Source: Pampus argenteus
Taxonomy: Eukaryota > Chordata > Actinopteri > Scombriformes > Stromateidae
Length of the DNA stretch: 64,000 bases
Assembly: GCA_036937835.1 (NCBI GenBank)
Contig: CM072878.1
Coordinates: 807,001-871,000 of the forward strand
Reading direction: 5' to 3'
Position numbers and translations under genes: made by a program. Of this stretch, positions 11,128 through 22,135 are shown one piece after another. Within the stretch, counting starts at the first letter, position 1; each line of letters starts with the position of its first letter. The notes under the pieces were generated by a model that saw only the letters and a list, made by a program, of their open reading frames with translations, was not told the origin of the DNA and searched no databases.

Positions 11128-11451
11128 GGCAACTGCATATAAAATACTGCATGACTGGTACCCTATTACACTGGTACACTTATCTATTACTGATAAAGTA
11201 TGACCTCGTCTCTTCCTCTCTCCATTTAACTTAAATGATTTTAAAATGTTGTTATTATTGAATTAATTTCCATTCCTGGTAGCAACACAGTTCTATCCTG
11301 CAGCATCTTTGTCCAACCCACTGAGTGGGACAGCCGGTCGCACACAACCTAAGTGAATATAATGGATCGGAAAACTACAGAATACAAATACATACAGGTC
11401 CAGTCGCACCTTTGAATGACTGAGTGTCCGACTTATGACTGGTACTGTGGA

Positions 11452-11522
11452 TACTGCAAGTACTGCAAGTACTGCAAGTACTGCATGTACTGCATGTACT
11501 GCATGTACTGCATGTACTGCAT
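11452..11522. repeat. 9-bp tandem repeat TACTGCAAG/TACTGCATG
   Basis: Eight units. The first three are TACTGCAAG, the next four TACTGCATG, and a partial unit ends the array. Confidence 0.92.
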
Positions 11523-11819
11523 TCCACAGTATGATAGTATGATAAGGTTGTATGACAGTCACTATTGTATACCAACAACTAACATCAGATCATCAGCACA
11601 TCATCACAGGTAATGATGAGCTGTACACATGAATACAGTGATAGATCAAAAATGTCACTGTTCTGAATATTAAAAGGTTATAGTGACACACCCTATACAT
11701 TTACAACAGGAAACAATTACAAACTCCACAATTATAATGTTATTTATGTGTGTATAAAAGAATAATAATACAAATAATGAGCTAAATATAACTTCAATAA
11801 TTTTTCTGTGGTTAGAGAT

Positions 11820-12880
11820 GATTCAGCATTGTTGATATAACTGACATGTACTCTGTTTGCAGCATGCTTGCAAATTGAGCATCAAATTACACAAATATGC
11901 CTCTCGGCAACCTGTCAGCTTAGCAAATGAATCATAAATAATTACACGCAGTCAGTGAAGGATACGTTTGTCTGAAACAGGTTTTAACTGGGCCATAAAG
12001 GAAAATGAACGCCCACAGGACTGGTGAAAAAAAGCCCTGGCCGACCACGGAGGAGAGAAAGATAAAAGACAGAGTAGAAGAAGAGAAAACACTCTTGGCG
12101 CTAAAATTGTTTTCTCCCCCACCCCGCACTGTCCTGGGAATTATTACTCTGGGATTTTTATGGGTATTTATGAAGATGGTTGAAGTGGTTTATGGAAGAT
12201 ATTCGATTCTATAAAAATCTAATTTCACCCTCGTCTAATTGACTCTAAATATGTGGAAAAAATGATCCCTTTACCCGATAATCAGAAAGGCCCCCAGCTT
12301 TCACACCCAGCTTTCAAGAAGCCATGCAAACGAAATTTGACATTTAATTTGATCTCTATTGTTCCAGTATATTTGCTGACGTCAATCACAGCCTGTTAGG
12401 AGTTAGTATGGATACATAAAATGAAAGTATCACTCCATAAATATGCAAGACCATTATAATTACAGCCCATAATGCTGTAATACTGAAATTAACTTGCAGC
12501 TGCACTTGAAGCTCTATTTTCCAAATTCTCCAATAATATATTGAGTTAATTTGACTAATATCTAAAAAGAAAATCATATCTGAAACCTGACGAGCTCAGC
12601 TGTCATTATAATTTTTACAGCCATGCTTAAGGCCAAATTGAGAGTCCCTCTTATAATAATCAATATACTCAGGTCATAAACTGCAGTGGTAGAATAATTA
12701 CCTGAAGTGGTTCATCACAGATGAAAACCTAAAGTGAATATGTGGATCTTATGAGAGCAACAGTCAATCAACAGCACGTTAAGTTAATGCAGCTTCAGAG
12801 AGCATTTCTGCTGTAATTATTGGTTTCATATTCCAACAGCAACATGGAGCTGACAGTTTCCATGAGAGCACGACTAATGA
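11820..12880. promoter_or_regulatory. Candidate intronic enhancer block in dlx4b
   Basis: About 1 kb of AT-rich, non-repetitive sequence between two repeat tracts. It has many TAAT/ATTA homeodomain cores and no open reading frame of note. The call is based on texture and position only. Dlx bigene clusters are known to carry shared enhancers, but conservation cannot be measured here. Confidence 0.35.
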
Positions 12881-12912
12881 CACCAGCATGAAGAGAGGAG
12901 GGTGGCTGACTG

Positions 12913-12937
12913 AGTGTGTGTGTGAGTGAGTGAGTGT

Positions 12938-12974
<37 letters not shown>

Positions 12975-13317
12975 AGTGTGTGTGAGTGTGTGTGTGTGTG
13001 TGTGAGAGTGTGTGTGAGTGTGTGTGTGTGTGAGAGTGTGTGTGAGTGTGTGTGTGTGTGAGAGTGTGTGTGAGTGTGTGTGTGTGTGTGTGAGAGTGTG
13101 TGTGAGTGTGTGTGTGTGTGTGTGAGAGTGTGTGTGAGTGTGTGTGTGTGTGAGAGTGTGTGTGAGTGTGTGTGTGTGTGAGAGTGTGTGTGTGTGTGTG
13201 TGAGTGTGTGTGTGTGTGTGTGTGAGTGTGTGTGAGTGTGTGTGTGTGTGAGAGTGTGTGTGAGTGTGTGTGTGTGTGTGTGAGAGTGTGTGTGAGTGTG
13301 TGTGTGTGTGAGAGTGT

Positions 13318-13348
<31 letters not shown>

Positions 13349-13427
13349 AGTGTGTGTGTGTGTTTGTGAGTGTGTGTGTGTGTGTGACTGTGTGTGTGTG
13401 TTTGTGAGTGTGTGTGTGTGTTTGTGA

Positions 13428-13465
<38 letters not shown>
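12913..13465. repeat. Complex TG array with GAG interruptions, ending in (GA)n
   Basis: About 530 bp built from blocks of the form AGAGTGTGTGTGAGTGTGTG with further TG, repeated with slight length variation as a higher-order array, then about 12 GA units. The 214-residue reading frame across it is a repeat artefact. Confidence 0.95.
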
Positions 13466-15051
13466 TGGATAAAGATAGAGACAGTAAGAGTTTGAAGGGA
13501 AACGCTGCTACGTGCCATTTCTCAGCTGTGTCTGGGAACTGAGCGGTCAGCGGTTGGCTGGCAGCCTAATGGCTCGGAGGCAGTGGTGCACGATCACTAT
13601 CCTCAAGTGTGTGTTTATGTTTCCATCTGTGTATGGAAATGCACACATGAGCTACATATGTTTGATGTTACACCCATGCATGTGAGGAATGTGTACAACA
13701 TACATTACATATATGCAGTATGTATGAACATAGCATGACTACATATTTCAATAGAAACAGTGACTGTATCTCCACCTACATACGTCTACATACGTGTCTT
13801 CTCTTCTGGTGGTAACATAGGATGACTAGCGCTATAATGTATTGTTGTACTGTCACTTTAATTTCAAATGTAATATTGCTATACATTTTTTTTATCTAAA
13901 TGTCTATATTTACTACAACAGTGTCTAACGGAGCGTTTAATGACTAGCTAAATAAAACTATACTGTTCTTCAAATATGAAATTATAGTTGTTACTCTGAA
14001 AGGATTTTACACATATTAGGTAGTGTGTCATTGGAAGATTATTCATAAACAACAATACACAACAATACACAACAAACATTACATGTATGTGTGTGTAAAA
14101 TGTGCTGTTATTTGCTCATGCTGATAGTTGGGAGGTTAAAACAGAGGAACTAGCTATTAGCTGAGAGTAGCTAGCAGCAGGTTAGCTTAGCTTAGCATAA
14201 AAACAGCTAGTGTGGCTATTAGCATCTCTAAAGCTCACTAAATAATGTTATATGTATGTTGTTTGATCTAAACTGGTTTTACTGGTGATGATGATGGTCG
14301 GTGTGGTTAATTCAAATGTTAAATATCAAACATGTTTAGTTGTTTAAGACTGGAAATTAAAATATTAAAATATTAAAAATGAGTTTGCTGGTATGTGTGT
14401 GGTCTCCCAGGTTCTTAAAATCACTTTAAACATCCTCTAGTGTGAAACAGACATTAACTTCACGTTATGTCCTGATTTTAAAGCAGGCAGACAAACTGTC
14501 CTATGATCCTATGAAGGGAGACACTGGGGGACCTGAAGCAGTGTCTCCCTCTGTGTCCCTCAGTGTTATGTCCATAAATGCTGCACAAGCCGTTATTTAA
14601 ATAGTGTTGCTACATCTAAAACGGTCACATGACTTTTTCAGTCCTATAACATGACAAACATTCAGCCACATAAAAGACCCATTCTTAATCCCAAAGCCAC
14701 TAAATGTGTCTGCGCTCCACAAACAGTCAGATATGGTTTAATGCTTCTACTGTGAGCTTTTAAAGCCATAATTATAGAAACTGGTCGCCTGTTCGTCCTC
14801 TGATGCTCTCAGACTGCCAGCTGTCCCGAATCCAACATACTGTAATGTAATAAAAAACAACACCTCAATGAAGAACGAATAAAAACAATAAAAACAATAC
14901 ATTAAAACAATGTACTTGTATGGTAATCATGCATGCAAGTATAAAACCACCTTCTTACTACAAAAGGCCAACGCAAACGGACGGATCAACTCTTACTCCC
15001 AGTGTAAACATAGCTTTAGTGGTTAATTCATACGGGATTAGGACCGTACAT

Positions 15052-15053
<2 letters not shown>

Positions 15054-15097
<44 letters not shown>
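15054..15097. repeat. (CA)n microsatellite
   Basis: Uninterrupted CA repeat of about 22 units in dlx4b intron 2. Confidence 0.95.
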
Positions 15098-15099
<2 letters not shown>

Positions 15100-15699
15100 A
15101 TCCTATTTCACATGAGTAATTCCTAAACAATCGTACCTAAACGTTGATCCAGTGAGACGCCTGCTCGGTACTCAAACCTTTATTTTCACCTGAGCGTGCA
15201 TCATGCAGCTGCTACGTGTCCTTCCTCCTTCCTGCTGCTTCTTTATGAAGATGAAGAACATTCAGCTCTTATAATGTCAGTTAGTTTGGATAGTACACAA
15301 ACAGCAGATCAATAACATGCTAGCATATAATAAATAGAATAAATACACTGCTCTACAAAAGCTGTGAAAGAAGAAGAAAAACGTCCTGCTGACAGTAACT
15401 AACAGATCTCCGTTAGTTTTGACTCAATGCATCTCAGAGGTTAAACTAGCTTTAAATCTAAATGTATTTAATTAGGAATTAATAGATGTGAGAAGAAATA
15501 CAGCTTATAAATCATAGAAGTTACTGAATGTAAAGAATCAAAATGAAGGTATTGTTCTAGTTAATTCAGTTATTTAAAGCACACTATCAGTATTTATTTG
15601 AGTTTTATTTAGTTTTCATGATTTTTTGAGGTCAAATAATCATCTTAAAATAAAGTTTGATGCCAGTCTGAAAACTTTAGACCCTTTTTGTCTCAGATT

Positions 15700-16140
15700 G
15701 GCGGCTGCTACTGAAGGCAATATGCCAGATCTTAAAGAAATGACCTTTATTCATGTACGCAGCTATTTCTCTAATTCATGAAAGATGCTCAGGACATGTG
15801 GAAACCGTAAAAACATGTCATCGCAGATTATTTCATCATTCTAAGAAGGAACGGAGATACATAAATGAAGGTGCAATATCAATATGTGCACTGATCATCA
15901 GGGGATTTCTTTCTCCAGATTGTGGGTGTTTAGGGCAGCAATTATCAAAGCTTTCATCATCTCAACACAAATTGAATCCCTATTGTCTGATGTCAATGGA
16001 GTGAAGCAAATACGACTTTTATTTATTGGAAAATGTTGTGGGTTTTTATTAAATTCCTAAGCGGCTCATAAAAATGTGATATAAACTTAAGTAAATTAAA
16101 GTAGTCATACTGGTGAAATAAGAGACATCCGTTATGCAGC
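15700..16140. promoter_or_regulatory. Candidate intronic enhancer block in dlx4b
   Basis: Complex non-repetitive sequence including ATTTCTCTAATTCATGAA, GCAATTATCAAAGC and TTGAATCCCTATTGTCTGA. The 83-residue reading frame at 15753-16004 has no recognisable domain. Regulatory assignment is inferred from position and composition. Confidence 0.35.
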
Positions 16141-16208
16141 CGTTATGCAGCCGTGCAGCGTCCCTCGCTGGTTCGTCTCATGTGACAGACAAAATGGCCT
16201 CCATTAGG

Positions 16209-16209
16209 A

Positions 16210-16278
<69 letters not shown>
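16209..16278. repeat. (TG)n microsatellite
   Basis: About 35 TG units with a single CG interruption. Confidence 0.95.
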
Positions 16279-16279
<1 letters not shown>

Positions 16280-16479
16280 ATGATCAACAGCAGAACCAGT
16301 TTTTAGCAGACATGTAAATGAACACACAGTTACACACGTCACACTAAACACAGTCTCAGCTACCTTTAGCTCCTACGCACACGCTTTGTCTAAAAGCTTT
16401 CATGACAGTCTATGACAAACCTTGACATGACCTTTAAACACATGTCTGTAAATGCCGATACTGTATGTATGTATGTATG

Positions 16480-16660
16480 TAATTACACAGGATTCCAGCA
16501 GAGGATGACACCAGTCACAAGAATGCACCAGTGCCTGTTTGTGCATTAATTCTGCTCCTTTCATGTGACCTTTAATGAAAACTGCTTTAATTACAGATAT
16601 GATGAGTGGTGAGGCGAGGCACACACAGAAATTAACCTCGTCATAAATATTTAACAATAA
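16480..16660. promoter_or_regulatory. Candidate homeodomain-site-rich block
   Basis: Short non-repetitive stretch about 0.2-0.4 kb from dlx4b exon 2 on the intron 2 side. It includes GCATTAATTCTGC, CTTTAATTACAG and AAATTAACC, which contain ATTA/TAAT cores of the type Dlx proteins bind. Inference only. Confidence 0.3.
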
Positions 16661-16789
16661 CATTTATTTAAAAAAAGATTTAATAATTATTATAAAATGT
16701 TGCTCATTTTTAATTCATTTTGTGTTCAATTTAGAAGGAAATGTTTGTTTTTCTTTCTATGCAGCATAAAATAATTCAGGTTATTGTTG

Positions 16790-16791
<2 letters not shown>

Positions 16792-16836
<45 letters not shown>
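16792..16836 (-). repeat. CA repeat (transcribed strand) beside the dlx4b exon 2 donor
   Basis: About 22 TG units on +, hence CA in the dlx4b pre-mRNA. It starts about 16 nt after the 5' splice site at 16852/16851. Intronic CA repeats near donors can bind hnRNP L and alter splicing. Confidence 0.93.
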
Positions 16837-16838
<2 letters not shown>

Positions 16839-16852
16839 CTTCCCTGTCTTAC

Positions 16853-17049
16853 CTGGGTCTGCGTCAGGCCCAGTTTGGCCGCCAGGTCGGCCCTCTCTGG
16901 CAGGGCGAGGTACTGGGTTTGCTGGAAGCGCTGGTTGAGCGCCTGGAGCTGCAGGCTGGAGTAGATGGTCCGGGGCTTTCTGATCTTCTTCCCCTTTCCG
17001 TTGAGCCGCACCTCCCCATTCTCGATCACCGCTGTGGGCTTGTCGTGCT
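16853..17049 (-). CDS. dlx4b: dlx4b coding exon 2 (first three quarters of the homeodomain)
   Basis: 197 nt, residues 113-178. It enters in phase 1 after CAG (acceptor complement 17050-17052) and leaves in phase 0 at CAG|GTAAGA. It encodes HDKPTAVIENGEVRLNGKGK and then the homeodomain from position 1: IRKPRTIYSSLQLQALNQRF with R5 and Y8, the Dlx signature QYLALPERADLAAKLGLTQTQ, ending at position 44. The single G left by exon 1 plus the first AG rebuilds a Glu codon, supporting the model. Downstream of the donor lies a long CA repeat. Confidence is high because both splice junctions and the reading frame agree with the Dlx family. Confidence 0.95.
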
Positions 17050-18306
17050 CTGGATGAAGAGAGGTGATAAATATCAAGCCAGGGATTTCCAGAGGTTTCT
17101 GTCAGCAACGTTTCAGCTAAAGGAAAGCTTCTGGTAGCTGTGCTGCCTCAGAGTCACCATGTGAGGCTTTTCACATGGATCAGATGAGCATTTCTATCCC
17201 ACAAAAATGCTAGAATTCAGGGAGCAGGTCTGTTTTCATACAGACACACGTGGCCTCTATTAGAGCGTGATGAAAGCTGGTGAGAGAGAACAGAAACGTG
17301 TTCAGTGTGATCTCTCATCAAATTTGAATTTATATGTTTGTGAATGAGTGTCACGTTTTTTGGGTTTAGACCATATAGGCTAAACACAATATATAAGATG
17401 ATATTATTTTATCATCAATCACATTTCATTTACCAAATATTTCAACCAAAATCTAACCACAAAAAAAAAAAAAAAAAAGGTGTGTGTGTATTTTTAAACT
17501 ACAATACAGTGTGTGATGCTGTTGCCTTTACATGTGTAATATTGTGTATTATAAAATAATTATTAATTCTGTGAGAGCATGTTGGTGTCTTTAAGATTAC
17601 AGCCTGCTCAGAAGAACAACATGCTGTACACACGCCAGCCATGAACCCGTGCACGGTTCAGTATATGACATGTAGTATAACGAGTCTATAATGACAGTCA
17701 GTGCAGGTCGAATGATAACTGCTGTTTGTTACCAAGCGGTTTGTTTTACACTTATTATCAGACATCAGGTTGCTTTTTTTTCAGGAAATCTGTACAGCAG
17801 TCTGTACGTCCGCCCACGCTGATCTTTGTTATGACATGAGCTCATAGATATATATATATATATATATATAAATCATCTGAAAATACTGTATTCAAACATA
17901 TTTTACAGCTAATGCCTGATTTTCTGCCTAGTCTTCTGATTTCTGAAGTATCACGTTGATAAAATAAAACTGAAGTGTTTCTTACTTCAGTTCCTCGAGG
18001 ACTCATATTAATTATTTTTGTCTGCATATTCCCTAAAAAAAAAAGAAAAAACAAATAAAATAAAATGTAGTTTTAACAGAATAAAAGACGTTTTCCTGCT
18101 GTAAAGTAGCTCTATATAATAAAATGTTATTATTATTATTATTATTATTGTTACTGTCATCATTATCATTATCATTACATGATCTGACTTGACATCTGTT
18201 AACAATCATGGTGACTTTAAGTGTGTGAGCGTTGACAAACAGCCAGTTCAGCCTGCGGCGTTTAGACTGCTCCTCTATACACACACACACACACACACAT
18301 ATATAA

Positions 18307-18341
<35 letters not shown>

Positions 18342-18372
18342 AGCTCACTATCAAATATCTGACATCACTGTC

Positions 18373-18640
18373 CAAATCAAATCAAATCAAATCAAATTTT
18401 ATTTATACAGCCCAAAATCACAAAGTACATTTGTCTCAGAGGGCTTTACAATCTGTACAGGGAGTGACACCCTCTGTCCTTAGACCCTCGATTAGTGAGG
18501 AAAAACTTGACCACCAAAAAACCTTTTAACAGGGAAAAAGGTGGAAGAAACCTCAGGAAGAGCCACAAAGGAGGGATCCCTCTCCCAGGACGGACAGACG
18601 TGCAATGATGTCACATGTACACAACAATCAACACACACAA
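18373..18640 (-). mobile_element. ATTTG-tailed non-LTR retroposon, copy B
   Basis: Minus-strand copy beginning with the AAATC-repeat tail at 18373 and ending after AACAATCAACACACAC. It is strongly 5' truncated and only the common 3' module remains. Confidence 0.87.
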
Positions 18641-18981
18641 ATCAAACACTATATATTTATTCATGATTTTATTCATCATCAGCTTTATTTAATTATGTTC
18701 TTATTGATGTGTAATTATTTGTAGATTTCTTCTCTTAGAAATGCTGCCATTGTCCTCATATCATTACATTATGTATTATATGATATTCATATATAATATA
18801 TGGTTGAAGCGTTTTCTATAAATGACTGTATATAACAGGTGAGTCATTAATATCTGATGTGTGCTGCTCAGCCTAAAGGCCTTGTTGTTAAAGGTTTTAC
18901 ATGACAACCAAATAAAAAGATAAAATAAACTTTTAAATAAAATAAACTTTTAAATAAAATAAATTAATCTGGGTCAAACGT

Positions 18982-19099
18982 TATTATCATTTTATTATTA
19001 TTATCATTATTAGTATTATTATTATTATTATTATCATTATCATTAATATTATTATTATTATTATTACGATTAATATTATTATTATTATTAATAGTTTTT
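18982..19099. repeat. (ATT)n-rich microsatellite
   Basis: Imperfect ATT array with ATC and AGT interruptions. The Asn-rich reading frame over it is an artefact. Confidence 0.9.
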
Positions 19100-19664
19100 A
19101 CACTCAGCAGATCATTTGTGTCTAATGAATATTTTTTTATATTTATGTTTTGGTCATCCTGAATAAAAACGAATGAGGACATATTAATATAATAAATGTT
19201 TGCAGGGATCATGCAGCCGCTGCGGGACACCACATGGTCTGAAGCGGCTGCTCGACCCTTCTTGTGGAGGGTCTCTGCGGGCCTTAAACTCCAGACTGCT
19301 CCGTACATGACTGATGGTGTTATTAATTATTGCAGTTTATTTCCATGATTTTAGACCAAAGAATCTTAATGGTCGAAATAAAACACACACAGCTCAACAT
19401 TTAACTGAGATTATTCATCATTTATGAATCTGCGATGCTGCATTTAACTTCACTAAGTTGATTATTTTAAATTAAAACGACGCAGCATCATAAATAGAGA
19501 ATCTATATTTAAAACCAGATTATCACCCATAAAAACTTTGCTTTTTCTTTTCCTTCATTCAACGCAACCTGAATCTTAAATAAATGTGTGATTGTGATCA
19601 ATATTAAATATTAGTGATCTTCAATAAACATCAATAATTCTTCTGTTTCTGAACATTAACCTAC

Positions 19665-20001
19665 CCGCATCCTCCAGCCTGGTGTGTCCCAGAGCGCCGC
19701 CGTGGCCGCCGGGCTGGTAGGGCAGATAAGCCCCGGGGTGGTGCGCGCTCACCGGACTGTGGTAGGTCGTGTATCCCAGCGGGCGACCGTACGATGATGC
19801 ACCGGAGGCGAACGGGCCGTCGTGCTGCGAAGGCCCGACTGCGTGCAGACCGTGGACCGGGTAATGGTTGTGCGACAAGCCGGGGGAGGGCTGCTGGTGT
19901 CCGGGATGTCCGGGGTAGCTGTGGCCGCCGAACTCCAAAAACGCCGATTTGGACGGATCAGGCGGGACTAAAGTGTCCGATAAAGAGCTCATAGTCATCA
20001 T
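19665..20001 (-). CDS. dlx4b: dlx4b coding exon 1 (N-terminal region)
   Basis: Residues 1-112 plus one base. I start at the ATG complement of 19999-20001 (MMTMSSLSDTLVPPDPSKSA); the next in-frame ATGs (19998, 19992) are close alternatives. The frame stays open upstream but has no earlier ATG, only a TTG at 20076, so the longer reading is rejected. The segment is Gly/His/Pro/Tyr/Ser rich (FLEFGGHSYPGHPGH, SYGRPLGYTTYHSP) as in Dlx N-termini and ends TRLEDA before G|GTAGGT. The three exons total 777 nt, 258 codons plus stop, a normal length for teleost Dlx4. The exon lies in a GC-rich, CpG-bearing island unlike its AT-rich surroundings. Confidence 0.92.
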
Positions 20002-20042
20002 TGAGGAGACAGCAGTGATGAGGTGGTGATAAGAAGGGTCAG

Positions 20043-20122
20043 CTATGACCTCCGGACGGGGGTCATCATAAGGCAACTCACCATCAACGTAAAGAGGCTT
20101 TCAGGAAAGGTGTTTCACACAT
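20043..20122 (-). promoter_or_regulatory. dlx4b: Two overlapping upstream ORFs in the dlx4b leader
   Basis: In the likely 5' leader an ATG at 20122 opens a 12-codon ORF ending TGA at 20084. The last base of that stop is the first base of a second ATG (TGATG), which opens a 13-codon ORF ending TAG at 20043, 41 nt before the main ATG. Both matter only if transcription starts above 20122. The sequence ATG|GTGAGT near 20082 also resembles a splice donor. Confidence 0.45.
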
Positions 20123-20289
20123 GCGGGTCGGTTCCCGGTGAATGAACGGCGGGTATGACGCGGGCTGAGGTGGGCTTGTTCTCCGCTACATCCAGCAGAC
20201 ATGACAGCCAACAAAACGCTGCAAACAAGCAAACGACGGGAAGATTTCATGTCCTCTCAATGTGGATGTTTGCCTCCTTCCTCTCTCGG

Positions 20290-20480
20290 TCCAGAAGACG
20301 CAGATGTGCGCTGTTTTCTTCTGGTTGCACTCAGAGCGCGCTGTGCGTCTGCAGAGACCATCCTCTGCTCCACTGGCGCACACGGCGCGCTCATTGGCTG
20401 CGGAGCTTCACAGTGTCACGCAAATCACAATCAGCACCGGCGGCGCTTCTCGGTTCGAGGCCTTCATTTACATATCAATC
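20290..20480 (-). promoter_or_regulatory. dlx4b: Likely dlx4b promoter / CpG-rich region
   Basis: GC-rich, CpG-containing segment about 300-450 bp above the start codon. It has a CCAAT box on the minus strand (complement 20393-20397), an octamer-like ATTTGCGTGA and no TATA box. A start of transcription cannot be fixed from sequence. Confidence 0.5.
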
Positions 20481-20866
20481 AGTCACCGAGCAGATGATTA
20501 ACACGAACCAGCAGATGAGATAATAAACATAACCAGACACAGTTATAACATAAACTCCAATATTATTATGTTATATAATGTCTGCTGGTTAAATACGAAG
20601 ATGAATTTATCGGTCCGTATGTAGAGAAAATAAAATGTTTTACTGAATCTGCGTTATTATACAGAAAAACAACAACTTCCGGGTTAATCTGTATCTCATC
20701 ATCACTGTTCCAACGTCAAACTAAATAAAGAATATATATTTTATTATTTAATTTAAAATTATTTTTTCTCCATCATGTGTGATTAAACAGAGTAGGCCGT
20801 AATATATACGATATATTTAAAATAATATATAAGCTAAATTTAGAATAATATATAAGATATATTGGG

Positions 20867-20995
20867 CCTGTGAATATTCTCATTCATCCAGGTCATAGTT
20901 ATCTCATCTCATCCAAGAGGCTTCATCAGTTCATATACTGATGAAGCCAAATAACCAAGTCCAGTTGCGATCGATTTAATCTACTTGAGATTATA
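20867..20995 (-). mobile_element. Retroelement remnant with perfect 12-bp hairpin
   Basis: On the minus strand it has CTACTTGAG-type ends inverted, GACTTGG, then CTGATGAAGCCTCTTGGATG and GACCTGGATGAATGAGAATA, phrases found together in a widespread teleost repeat. A perfect inverted repeat GGCTTCATCAGT/ACTGATGAAGCC with a 6-nt loop lies at 20919-20948. The CTGATGA box is reminiscent of a hammerhead ribozyme core, but the GAAAC partner is absent. Confidence 0.45.
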
Positions 20996-21362
20996 AAATA
21001 TATTTAAAATAATCTATAAGATATATCTAGAATAATATATATATATATTATTGTAGATATATCTTATAAGATATATCTAGAATAATATATATGCTATATT
21101 TAAATTAACCCATTAGGCTCATTAAGCGCCTTCAACCGCCTGGTTGGAGCGCGGCTCAGACCAAATTAACTTCATAAACTGCTGCTGAAAGGCCGCAGAC
21201 TTATTATCCAAATTATATTTTATTAAACACATATTTAAACTGATCCACAACAATTCAATTCCTAAAAATCATCTTTTTTTCTTTTGGCACACAATGAGAC
21301 TGAAGCGATAAGACTGAGAACCAATCAAGATCGACCTGGTTATACGCCAAAGTAATAACCTT

Positions 21363-21388
21363 CACACACACACACACACACACACACG
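21363..21388. repeat. (CA)n microsatellite
   Basis: About 13 CA units. Confidence 0.95.
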
Positions 21389-21972
21389 GCCTGCTGCATC
21401 ACTAGATAAACAGGAACCATGTAGGATGAAGTCATTTCAGCCTGTTATTGGGATTTATTACAATTGTAATTTTTGAGACTTTTTTTTTCTAAAAAGGAAT
21501 TATAACTTCATAAAATTAATAAACTCAAATCAATTAACCAGGATGACTTCAACTTTATGACCAGGTCTTGGTATATATATTATATATAAATATGTGGTTT
21601 CATCAAAGACGTCACAAATATATTTACACATATTTCACAAAAAAAGATCAGTGAGAAAAAAGAATATATGAATATGTTTGTTACATATTTTCTTCATGCT
21701 CAGATTTATTCTGTGTCGTTGGCTGGAAACACTGGACTGAAGAACTAACCAAACTAACCATAACTACTATAAACCAGCTGCACTTTGCTACGGTACAATG
21801 CATCAGTGTTATAATATTATATACAATATTACAACAATATAACATGTCATATATAATAATTTCTCTATATTAATCCTTCTGTATGTGAGTAAAGATGCAG
21901 CCACTTGAACTTATAACAGTGATTTTACTGTGTTGTGTGTATTTTCATTGTGTTCCTGTCCCAGCGTTACCC

Positions 21973-22009
21973 CCCCCACACACACACACATAAACACATA
22001 AACACACAT

Positions 22010-22044
<35 letters not shown>

Positions 22045-22135
22045 AACACACACACACACACACACACATAAAGACATAAACACACACACACACATGAACA
22101 CATAAACACACACACACACACATAAACACAAAACA
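21973..22135. repeat. (CA)n with ATAAACA interruptions
   Basis: About 160 bp of CA broken at intervals by TAAACACATAAA-type units. The long frames on the minus strand are repeat translations. Confidence 0.94.

Larger units (their letters stand above)
10468..16852 (-). other. dlx4b: dlx4b intron 2
   Basis: 6.4 kb intron between homeodomain codons 44 and 45. It contains one ATTTG-tailed retroposon, several microsatellites including a 0.55 kb TG array, and at least three AT-rich non-repetitive stretches (11820-12880, 15700-16140, 16480-16660) that could be enhancers. No other coding exon is evident. Confidence 0.85.
17050..19664 (-). other. dlx4b: dlx4b intron 1
   Basis: 2.6 kb phase-1 intron. 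It contains an A18 tract (17461-17478), AT and AG repeats near 17850 and 18280-18345, an ATTTG-tailed retroposon in sense orientation to dlx4b, and an (ATT)n region at 18982-19099. The rest is AT-rich single-copy sequence with no other exon seen. Confidence 0.85.

Noticed and set aside
12874..13518. 214-residue His/Thr/Ser ORF and similar frames on other CA/TG tracts (5959-6500, 21911-22862, 29258-29677, 30704-31142, 49170-49839)
   Set aside because: Translations of dinucleotide repeats, with no coding signal outside the repeat.
20002..20076. N-terminal extension of dlx4b by 25 residues
   Set aside because: The frame is open but the upstream initiator would be TTG. The first ATG in frame is at 20001, and the MTMSS start agrees with Dlx4 proteins.
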